From contig SLJA01000067.1 of the NCBI GenBank assembly GCA_007135355.1, forward strand, positions 1 through 5,062: a stretch of DNA of 5,062 nucleotides. Direction: 5' to 3'. The first letter of the stretch is position 1. Every line of letters begins with the position of its first letter. The notes beneath the pieces were generated by a model, which searched no databases, was not told the origin of the DNA, and worked only from the letters and a program-made list of their open reading frames with translations. A program made the translations under genes and the position numbers. Below, piece by piece: positions 1-5,062 of the stretch. The DNA is from Wenzhouxiangella sp. Lineage in GTDB: Bacteria; Pseudomonadota; Gammaproteobacteria; Xanthomonadales; Wenzhouxiangellaceae.

Positions 1-1186
1 CGGCAAAGAAGCCGAAGCGCTGCAGGATCACCCCATTGACGGTCTGCAAGCAATCCTCCATGCCGTTGCCGTCGAGGTCAAAAATCAGACCGCTCGGTCC
101 GCGATTGACCGGGATCGGTACCCCGAAGTCCTCAAAATCCACCCCCGGGAAAGCAGACAGGAAGCCATCACCGAACCAGTCGACCCCGATCAGCGAACCA
201 TAGCTGGTCAGGTTGAAGCGCCCGAACGGCTGGATCGACTGGGCAGGTGCGCCGATGATGCGACTGCACAAGGCATCCCGCCCCGCGCCCAGGGTGTTAT
301 CACCATCCCCGCAGAAACCGGAAATCGTGCTGCCCAGCAACAAGGGATCAAGGCCGAAGGTGGCTATGTCATCAGACTGAATGAAGCGCACGGGATTGGG
401 CCAGGCCGAAGCCAGGCGGTCACCGCGGGTGTGGAAGCGATCACCCTGGGTGATGCCCAGCGTATCCTCGAAGCTCAGCGAGAAGGTCACATTACCCCGG
501 CCGTCATCGAAATTGCTGCCCCAGGTCCCCGATACCAGCCGGCGGTCGGCGTCGCCGCGGTGCGAGAGGTTGTACTGGGCGGTAATGTCAAAGCCTTCAA
601 AATCGTCCTTGAGCACGAAGTTGACCACCCCGGTCACGGCATCGGCGCCATAGACCGCCGAGGCGCCGCCGGTGAGCACTTCCACACGCTCAACCAGTGC
701 CGCCGGAATGGTGTTGACATCCACCGAGGCGCTACCGGCCAGACCGGCGACATGGCGGCGGCCGTTGACCAGGGTCAGGGTGCGCACCGAACCCAGGTTG
801 CGCAGATTCAGCACACCGGCACCGGCCGCACCCAGCGAATTCAGGTTGGCCGCGGCATTGTTCGAGCCGATCAGCGCCGGCAGCGTATTGACGATATCGA
901 TGACATTGAGCTCACCCGACAAGGCGATGTCTTCGGAATCCACCGACTGCACCGGCGCCGGCGAAATCAGGTTGGGATCGCGGGCAATGCGCGAGCCGGT
1001 CACGACAATCCGGTCGGTCAGTTCCGCTTCGGGCTCGGCTTGCCCGCCGCCGTCATCGGCGGTCTGATCCTGCGCAGCGGCTTCAGCCGCGGTTTCGGCG
1101 TAGGCCGGTAAACCACCGAGTCCGAGCGCCAGAAGGCCGGCGGATATGGCGGCAACAAGGGGATGAGGGTTCAGGGGATTCGCCAT
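1..1186 (-). CDS. TonB-dependent outer-membrane receptor, N-terminal part (3' end outside window)
   Basis: This is the N-terminal 395 residues of a TonB-dependent receptor; no stop is reached before the left edge. Seen: a signal peptide at about residues 1-30 with a hydrophobic core (AISAGLLALGLGGLP) and a likely cut after AYA. An acidic linker and a TonB-box-like stretch DRIVVTGSRI (58-67) follow. The plug domain spans about 72-193, with LNLRNLG (127-132), LVNGRRHV (139-146), the IPAALVERVEVL segment and GGASAVYGADAVTGVVNF (173-190). The beta-barrel begins near 195. Family knowledge: such receptors sit in the outer membrane and import a bound ligand using TonB-ExbBD energy. The substrate cannot be told here; no partner gene is visible. 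The start at 1186 is chosen because GGGAGGA lies 7 nt upstream; an in-frame ATG at 1207 has no comparable site. Oddities: the signal n-region has no Lys or Arg, and a calcium-loop-like DLDGNGMED lies at 370-378. The family call is firm; whether the gene is intact cannot be judged. Confidence 0.95.
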   Translation of the reverse strand, partial: MANPLNPHPLVAAISAGLLALGLGGLPAYAETAAEAAAQDQTADDGGGQAEPEAELTDRIVVTGSRIARDPNLISPAPVQSVDSEDIALSGELNVIDIVNTLPALIGSNNAAANLNSLGAAGAGVLNLRNLGSVRTLTLVNGRRHVAGLAGSASVDVNTIPAALVERVEVLTGGASAVYGADAVTGVVNFVLKDDFEGFDITAQYNLSHRGDADRRLVSGTWGSNFDDGRGNVTFSLSFEDTLGITQGDRFHTRGDRLASAWPNPVRFIQSDDIATFGLDPLLLGSTISGFCGDGDNTLGAGRDALCSRIIGAPAQSIQPFGRFNLTSYGSLIGVDWFGDGFLSAFPGVDFEDFGVPIPVNRGPSGLIFDLDGNGMEDCLQTVNGVILQRFGFFA

Positions 1187-1193
1187 TTCGCTG

Positions 1194-1200
1194 TCCTCCC
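1194..1200 (-). promoter_or_regulatory. Ribosome binding site of the TonB receptor
   Basis: GGGAGGA on the minus strand ends 7 nt before the ATG at 1186. It is a strong Shine-Dalgarno match and decides the start against the in-frame ATG at 1207, which would place this purine tract inside the coding region. Confidence 0.8.
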
Positions 1201-1253
1201 AGATCATGCGGTTGGTGGCTGGTCAGTACCTGATGTCACAGGCGTTGCACCCG

Positions 1254-1282
1254 AATCTAATCGAACCTTAACAATAATGCAA
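1254..1282 (-). promoter_or_regulatory. Possible sigma-70-type promoter of the TonB receptor
   Basis: In the most AT-rich part of the gap, the minus strand reads TTGCAT (1282-1277), a 17-nt spacer, then TAGATT (1259-1254). These match the consensus -35 and -10 at 3 and 4 of 6 positions. Transcription would start near 1247 and give a leader of about 60 nt before the ATG at 1186. The spacing is ideal but the hexamers are weak, so this is a candidate only. Confidence 0.35.
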
Positions 1283-1335
1283 TGCACCAAGCGGCATTTC
1301 CGGCATTTTTTCCTGCTCCAGCGCTCGCAGACGGC

Positions 1336-1354
1336 AAAAAAGCCGGCCGCGGCG
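1336..1354 (-). terminator. Probable short intrinsic terminator of ppc
   Basis: Directly after the ppc stop codon the minus strand carries a small GC hairpin, GCCG paired with CGGC around a 4-nt loop, followed at once by six T residues (1341-1336). The arrangement fits a Rho-independent terminator, but the stem of only 4 strong pairs is short. It would separate ppc from the receptor gene that follows on the same strand 168 bp later. Confidence 0.5.
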
Positions 1355-4042
1355 TCAACCGGTGTTCTGCAAACCCTGGGCGATACCGTGCACGCAAACG
1401 ATCAGAGCCTGCTCCAGGGCTTCATCTTCCCGGCCGCCGGCGCGCCAGCGTGCCAGCAGATCCACCTGGGTGAAGCTGATGGGATCGACATAGGGGTTGC
1501 GCAGCAGGATGGTGCGCTTGAGCGTGGGATCGCGCTCGAGCAGGCTGTCCTGACCCTTGATCCGGCAGATCATGCGCTCGGTGCGCCGAAACTCCTCGGT
1601 GATGATGGGGAAATAGCGCGGTTCGAGGTCGCCGCCGAGGCTGGCGTAGACGGCGGCGATCTCCATATCCGACTTGGCCATGGCCATCTCGGCATCCTGC
1701 AGCAGGTTGGCGAAAAAAATCCAGCGCTCGTTCAGGTCGCGCAAGGTCTCGACGCCCACTTCGGCGGCCAGTGTCTCCAGGCCGCTGCCCAGACCAAACC
1801 ACCCCGGCAGGGCGTGCCGGCTCTGGCCCCAGGCAAAAACCCAGGGAATGGCGCGCAAGCCCTCAATGCCGGTCTTTTTCTGCCGCGAAGCCGGGCGCGA
1901 GCCGATGCGCATGCGCTCGATGACATCAATTGGCGTGGCAGCGCGGAAGTAGTCTGCGAATTCCGAATCGGCATAGACCAGGTTGCGGTACGCCGAACGC
2001 GACGCCTCGGCCAGACGCCCCATCAGACGGCCATCCTCCTCCCGCTCCCCGACCTGCCCCACACCCAGCGTGGCCTTGATCACCGCGCCTCCGGTCTGTT
2101 CCAGGTTGCGTCCGGCAATCGCCCGCAGCGCATACTTGCGGTGGATGACCTCGCCCTGCTCGGTCATGCGCAGATGCCCGGCCACGGAGCCCGGTGGAGA
2201 AGACAGCACGGCACTGTGGGTCTTGCCGCCGCCGCGACCGATGGTGCCGCCGCGGCCATGGAAAAATACCACCCGCACGCCCTGTTCGGCAAACAGCGCG
2301 GTCAACCGGGCCTGCGCGTCCTGCAGCGACCAGCGCGAGGCCACCATGCCACCGTCTTTGTTGCTGTCGGAATAGCCCAGCATGATCATCTGGCGCTTGC
2401 GCCGCTGCCCCAGCAACGTGCGCCAGGCCGGCAGATCCAGCAGCCCGGTCATGACGCGCTCGGCCGCCTGCAGATCAGCCACGGTCTCGAACAGCGGCAC
2501 CAGGTCCAGCCGACCGTCTTCGATGCCGGCCGCCCTGGCCATCAACCAGGCTGCCAGCATGTCATCAGCATTGCGGCTCATGCTGACAATCAGGGTGCTG
2601 ATGGCCTCGGGCCCGAAACGATAATGCGCCGTGGCCGCCGCCTCGAGCAGGCGAAACACCGGATGATCGTCGGCCACCGCTGACCGTGTGCGCGCCAGTT
2701 GCGCAATCAATCGTTCCGTGCGCTCCCGCGGGTCGCGCTCCGGCCACTCCGGATCATCCAGCTGGCGCGCCACGGCCTCGTGCAGGTCGCCGGAGTCGAT
2801 GCGCAAGTCCAGCGCGGCGAGGTGGAAGCCAAAGATGTCGGCGCGACGGCGCAGACGCTGGACCGGAAACAGACCCGCGTGGCGCCCGCCGTGTGCCTCC
2901 AGGCTGTCAGTGATCAGATCAAGGTCATGCCGGAACTGGCTGGCATGCTCGTAGCCGGCACGATGCTCGTCCAGCGTGCCGCGCAGGCGCGCGTCGATGA
3001 AGCACAAAAAGACCCGATAAGGCATATCGGCATGCCGCGCCGGCACCGCCTTGTCGACCTCCGGCAAGCGCCGTCGATAATCGACAATGCGGTCTTTCAG
3101 CGCCTGGCTGACCCCGACGCGGCCCTCGGTCTGGCTGAGCAGCCGATTGAGTCGCCCGACTTCGCGCCGGTAATTGACGATCACCTGCCGGCGCTGCTCG
3201 GTCAGGGTGCCCAGTACGGTATCCGGACCCACATTGGGATTGCCATCCATGTCGCCGCCGACCCAGGAACCGAAGCGCAGCATGGTCGGCATCCGCCCCG
3301 GCGAAACTTCGACGCCATACACCGCGGATGCGGCCTCGGCGATGGCTTCATGAAACACCGGCGCGATGCGATACAGGGTATTGGCCAGGTAAAAATGCGC
3401 GTGTTCGGCCTCGTCGGCCACGGTCGGCCGGGCGTGCGACTGCTCGGCGGTCTGCCAGGCAATGGTCTGCTCCATTCGCACGCGGTCGATCAGGCGCTGC
3501 GCCTCATTGGCCGGCAGGCTGGTATCCATGCGCTGAACCAGGTAGCGCGCCATGCGCTGCTCCTTTTCCAGCATCGAGCGGCGCGTCGCCTCGGTCGGGT
3601 GGGCGGTAAACACCGGCTCGATGAGCAGATCAGCCAGCATTTTCTCGACCGTCGGCCAGTCGTGGCCGGCCGCCTTGAGTTGGCGAAACACATCGGCCAG
3701 GCTGTCCGGCTGCAAACCGGTTCCGGCCTTGCTGTATTCCCGGCGCCGACGAATGCGATGAACCTGCTCGGCCAGGTTGACCGCCCGGAACCAGGCGGTG
3801 AATCCGCGCACGAAGTCGGTGGCGAAAGCGGTATCGTCGAACAGGCACAGATCAGCCAGCACCTGGCGCGAAGCCGCGCCGCTGCGGCGATCGATGGCCG
3901 CGGCCCGAGCCAGTTCCACGCGCTCGAACAAGGCCTCGCCGCACTGTTCGCGCAGCAGCCGACCGATCAACCGGCCGAGCAGGCTGACATCATCGCGCAG
4001 CGCCTCATGTCGTGCTGGAAAGTCGATCTGGTCACGCTTCAT
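1355..4042 (-). CDS. ppc: Phosphoenolpyruvate carboxylase
   Basis: This cytoplasmic enzyme adds bicarbonate to phosphoenolpyruvate, giving oxaloacetate and phosphate, and so refills the TCA cycle. The 895-residue protein is close to E. coli PEPC (883 aa) and alignable throughout from memory. Seen: FTAHPTEATRR with catalytic His148, GSWVGGDMDGNPNV (258-271), PLFET with metal ligand Glu519, GYSDSNKDGG with metal ligand Asp559 and Lys562, FHGRGGTIGRGGG with Arg597, and the typical C-terminal end QNTG. Residues matching the aspartate-inhibitor site of the E. coli enzyme (Arg587, Lys773, Arg832, Asn881) are present as Arg603, Lys790, Arg848 and Asn893, so feedback inhibition by aspartate or malate is expected. 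The ATG at 4042 is preferred over a TTG seven codons upstream because GAGGAA lies 8 nt before the ATG. Oddity: Met265 replaces the Arg of the E. coli GGDRDGNP motif. The gene appears monocistronic and divergent from the CIA30 gene. No frameshift is visible. Confidence 0.98.
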   Translation of the reverse strand: MKRDQIDFPARHEALRDDVSLLGRLIGRLLREQCGEALFERVELARAAAIDRRSGAASRQVLADLCLFDDTAFATDFVRGFTAWFRAVNLAEQVHRIRRRREYSKAGTGLQPDSLADVFRQLKAAGHDWPTVEKMLADLLIEPVFTAHPTEATRRSMLEKEQRMARYLVQRMDTSLPANEAQRLIDRVRMEQTIAWQTAEQSHARPTVADEAEHAHFYLANTLYRIAPVFHEAIAEAASAVYGVEVSPGRMPTMLRFGSWVGGDMDGNPNVGPDTVLGTLTEQRRQVIVNYRREVGRLNRLLSQTEGRVGVSQALKDRIVDYRRRLPEVDKAVPARHADMPYRVFLCFIDARLRGTLDEHRAGYEHASQFRHDLDLITDSLEAHGGRHAGLFPVQRLRRRADIFGFHLAALDLRIDSGDLHEAVARQLDDPEWPERDPRERTERLIAQLARTRSAVADDHPVFRLLEAAATAHYRFGPEAISTLIVSMSRNADDMLAAWLMARAAGIEDGRLDLVPLFETVADLQAAERVMTGLLDLPAWRTLLGQRRKRQMIMLGYSDSNKDGGMVASRWSLQDAQARLTALFAEQGVRVVFFHGRGGTIGRGGGKTHSAVLSSPPGSVAGHLRMTEQGEVIHRKYALRAIAGRNLEQTGGAVIKATLGVGQVGEREEDGRLMGRLAEASRSAYRNLVYADSEFADYFRAATPIDVIERMRIGSRPASRQKKTGIEGLRAIPWVFAWGQSRHALPGWFGLGSGLETLAAEVGVETLRDLNERWIFFANLLQDAEMAMAKSDMEIAAVYASLGGDLEPRYFPIITEEFRRTERMICRIKGQDSLLERDPTLKRTILLRNPYVDPISFTQVDLLARWRAGGREDEALEQALIVCVHGIAQGLQNTG

Positions 4043-4050
4043 GGCAATAT

Positions 4051-4056
4051 TTCCTC
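4051..4056 (-). promoter_or_regulatory. Ribosome binding site that sets the ppc start
   Basis: GAGGAA on the minus strand lies 8 nt before the ATG at 4042. An alternative TTG start at 4063 would put this site inside the coding region and would add seven residues (MYRGNIA) with no counterpart in E. coli PEPC. Confidence 0.75.
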
Positions 4057-4069
4057 GGTACAAGACTGC

Positions 4070-4100
4070 ATCTTAGCGCAGCGCCCCAAAGACCTCGCAA
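4070..4100 (-). promoter_or_regulatory. Weak candidate promoter of ppc
   Basis: In the 120-bp divergent gap the minus strand shows TTGCGA (4100-4095) and TAAGAT (4075-4070), separated by 19 nt. The -10 matches the consensus at 4 of 6 positions and the spacing is longer than the usual 17. A start near 4063 would leave a leader of about 20 nt carrying the GAGGAA site. No convincing plus-strand promoter for the CIA30 gene is seen in the same gap; TATGTT at 4120-4125 is the best -10-like string and lacks a good -35. Confidence 0.25.
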
Positions 4101-4162
4101 GGGCTACACGCGCGGGTGGTATGTTTCTGGGTCTTCTCGCCGCCCAAAGAGGCGCTGCAGAC

Positions 4163-4747
4163 ATGAATCGACTGGCATGGTGGCTTGCCTTGTTATTGAT
4201 GGCGGCGTGGCCGGCCGGCCCGACCCTTGCGGAGGAAACCATGCTGATCGACGATTTTGCCAGCCGCGACGGGACGGCCACCATAGGCACCCAGTGGCGT
4301 GGATTTACCGACCGGGTCATGGGCGGGCGCTCGGATATGCAGGTCGGCTACCGGGACAGTGGTGAGCAGACGGTGCTGCACCTGCGCGGTCAGGTCAGAC
4401 TGGACAACAACGGCGGATTCATCCAGGCCCGCCTGCCCTTCCTGTCCAGCGGCGGAGATTTTGACGCCAATGCCTACCGCGGCATCGCCGTGCGGGTGCG
4501 CGGCGCGCCCGGTCCTTATTACCTGCACTTGCGCACACGACATACCTGGCGGCCATGGCAATACTACCGGGCCACAGTCGAGGTCGGACCGGAGTGGCAG
4601 GATCAAGTCATTCCCTTCTCGGCCTTCGAAGGCCGCTCCATCCGCCGCGAACTGGACCTGGCCAGCCTGCGAACCCTGGGAGTGGTCGCTTACGGTGAAG
4701 CATTCGAAGCGGAAATTGAAGTGGCTCGGATTGAGTTGGTGAGGTGA
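4163..4747 (+). CDS. Exported CIA30-family protein (NDUFAF1/CIA30-like domain)
   Basis: This 194-residue protein starts with a signal peptide: Arg3, a hydrophobic stretch at about residues 4-18 (LAWWLALLLMAAWPA) and a likely signal peptidase I cut after TLA (residue 23). No lipobox cysteine is present, so a soluble periplasmic product is inferred. The rest looks like one CIA30 domain: LIDDF (28-32), WRGFTDRVMGGRS (45-57), LDNNGGFIQARL (80-91), YRGIAVRVRG (105-114), the aromatic WRPWQYYRA (129-137) and a final RTLGVVAYGE...EIEVARIEL strand pair. Family knowledge: CIA30 is a galactose-binding-like beta-sandwich named after a mitochondrial complex I assembly factor; bacterial members have no settled function. 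The ATG at 4163 is chosen because it opens a proper signal peptide and has GAGG 10 nt upstream; the in-frame ATG at 4121 would add a non-signal extension. The frame stays open far upstream only as a shadow of ppc. The gene is divergent from ppc and ends 3 nt before the heptamer repeat. Confidence 0.87.
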   Translation: MNRLAWWLALLLMAAWPAGPTLAEETMLIDDFASRDGTATIGTQWRGFTDRVMGGRSDMQVGYRDSGEQTVLHLRGQVRLDNNGGFIQARLPFLSSGGDFDANAYRGIAVRVRGAPGPYYLHLRTRHTWRPWQYYRATVEVGPEWQDQVIPFSAFEGRSIRRELDLASLRTLGVVAYGEAFEAEIEVARIELVR

Positions 4748-4750
4748 GGA

Positions 4751-4845
4751 GGGTTCAGGGTTCAGGGTTCAGGGTTCAGGGTTCAGGGTTCAGGAAAGTC
4801 AGGTTTGTGCCTCCCCTGAACCCTGAACCCTGAACGCTGAACCCT
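4751..4845. repeat. Inverted array of GGGTTCA heptamers, able to form a long hairpin and a G-quadruplex
   Basis: Six perfect tandem GGGTTCA units (4751-4792, then GG) are followed by a 20-nt spacer (4795-4814) and four units of the complement TGAACCC (4817-4844). The third of these is changed to TGAACGC. The arms 4764-4794 and 4815-4845 pair over 31 bp with one G-G mismatch (4773 against 4836). The left arm also has six G3 tracts spaced by TTCA, matching the G3N4 quadruplex consensus. It begins 3 nt after the CIA30 stop. There is no T-run, so it is not a classical intrinsic terminator, though a stem this strong could block polymerase or protect the 3' end of the CIA30 mRNA. Confidence 0.95.
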
Positions 4846-4857
4846 AAGCCCGCGCCC

Positions 4858-4863
4858 TATACT
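4858..4863 (+). promoter_or_regulatory. Possible -10 element of the right-hand membrane protein gene
   Basis: TATACT matches the -10 consensus at 5 of 6 positions and lies 33 nt before the ATG at 4897. At normal spacing the -35 would fall inside the right arm of the heptamer repeat, where only poor matches such as CTGAAC (4837-4842, 15-nt spacing) are found. If this is a real promoter, hairpin formation and polymerase binding would compete for the same DNA. Confidence 0.35.
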
Positions 4864-4896
4864 TCCCAACATCGACCCAAACCGAGAACGCCTCCC

Positions 4897-5062
4897 ATGC
4901 TCTGGCTAGCCACCCTCCTCTGCGCGGGCTTGTTCAGCCTCGGCTGGTGGGTCAGTCGGCCGGTGGGGTGGTTTTGGCGGTGGGTTTTTCGGCTGGCCTT
5001 TCTGCTGATGCTGCTGGGGCTGGTGTTGCCGCCGGCCGGCGTGGACTGGATTCGGGATGTGC
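4897..5062 (+). CDS. Unrecognised tryptophan-rich membrane protein, N-terminal part (runs off right edge)
   Basis: I do not recognise this protein. The visible 55 residues hold two hydrophobic segments, about residues 2-18 (LWLATLLCAGLFSLGWW) and 33-47 (LAFLLMLLGLVLPPA). Between them is a loop with Arg20, Arg28 and Arg32 and several tryptophans. Seven of the 55 residues are Trp. The positive loop suggests it faces the cytoplasm, with both the N-terminus and the part after residue 47 (AGVDWIRDV) outside; this is inference from the positive-inside rule. The start at 4897 is the first ATG of the open frame and is preceded by only a weak CGAGAA purine stretch about 8-13 nt upstream. It could be a short two-helix protein or the anchor of a larger periplasmic domain. 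It lies 149 bp after the CIA30 gene on the same strand, with the heptamer hairpin in between, so one simple operon is doubtful. Confidence 0.7.
   Translation, partial: MLWLATLLCAGLFSLGWWVSRPVGWFWRWVFRLAFLLMLLGLVLPPAGVDWIRDV

Noticed and set aside
431..1111. A 226-codon plus-strand open frame within the receptor gene
   Set aside because: It is in register with the receptor codons on the other strand, and its His/Gly/Arg-rich product has no recognisable domain.
1163..2683. A 506-codon plus-strand open frame antisense to the 3' part of ppc and the start of the receptor gene
   Set aside because: It has the same in-register codon-bias cause, crosses the receptor start and the intergenic gap, has no Shine-Dalgarno sequence worth noting, and gives no recognisable protein.
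4043..4063. A seven-codon N-terminal extension of PEPC from the TTG at 4063
   Set aside because: The GAGGAA ribosome binding site would lie inside the coding region, and the ATG at 4042 has good spacing to it and gives the length expected for the family.
2699..4162. A very long plus-strand open frame antisense to ppc, running in frame into the CIA30 gene
   Set aside because: Its codons lie in exact register with ppc codons, where a plus-strand stop needs a ppc TTA, CTA or TCA codon. These are rare in GC-rich genes, so the frame stays open by codon bias. The translation shows no domain, while ppc opposite is unmistakable. Only 4163-4747 is real.
4751..4845. CRISPR array
   Set aside because: The 7-nt units are contiguous with no spacers, and the second half is inverted. 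No cas gene is near.
1..5062. A new defence, mobile or biosynthetic system
   Set aside because: The genes seen are a housekeeping enzyme, an outer-membrane receptor, a small exported protein and a membrane protein fragment. There is no shared operon, nuclease, transposase, integrase or toxin-like gene, so calling a system would be unsupported.

Overview
The window is GC-rich, proteobacterial-looking DNA. A TonB-dependent outer-membrane receptor with a typical plug domain, together with a bacterial phosphoenolpyruvate carboxylase (PEPC), points to a Gram-negative gammaproteobacterium. Lysobacterales/Xanthomonadales or a Wenzhouxiangella-like lineage is my best guess, by impression only. No RNA gene, insertion sequence, CRISPR array or phage gene is visible.

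Layout. (1) Positions 1-1186, minus strand: the first 395 codons of a TonB-dependent receptor, whose 3' part lies beyond the left edge. (2) Positions 1187-1354: the receptor's leader and probable promoter, plus a short GC hairpin with a T-run that probably terminates ppc. (3) Positions 1355-4042, minus strand: an intact ppc gene (895 aa) with all its main catalytic and allosteric residues. (4) Positions 4043-4162: a 120-bp divergent intergenic region. (5) Positions 4163-4747, plus strand: a small exported CIA30-family protein (194 aa). (6) Positions 4748-4896: an intergenic spacer dominated by a heptamer repeat, six GGGTTCA units facing four TGAACCC units. It can form a 31-bp hairpin, and its left arm fits the G-quadruplex consensus. 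(7) Positions 4897-5062, plus strand: the start of an unrecognised, tryptophan-rich membrane protein, cut by the right edge.

The genes do not form an obvious pathway. ppc makes oxaloacetate from PEP to refill the TCA cycle and appears to be transcribed alone. The receptor has its own leader and serves outer-membrane uptake. The CIA30 protein is divergent from ppc and carries a signal peptide. I see no convincing new multi-gene system. The most unusual element is the inverted heptamer repeat at 4751-4845. Two very long plus-strand open frames across ppc are codon-bias shadows; only the last 194 codons of the right-hand one are a real gene.
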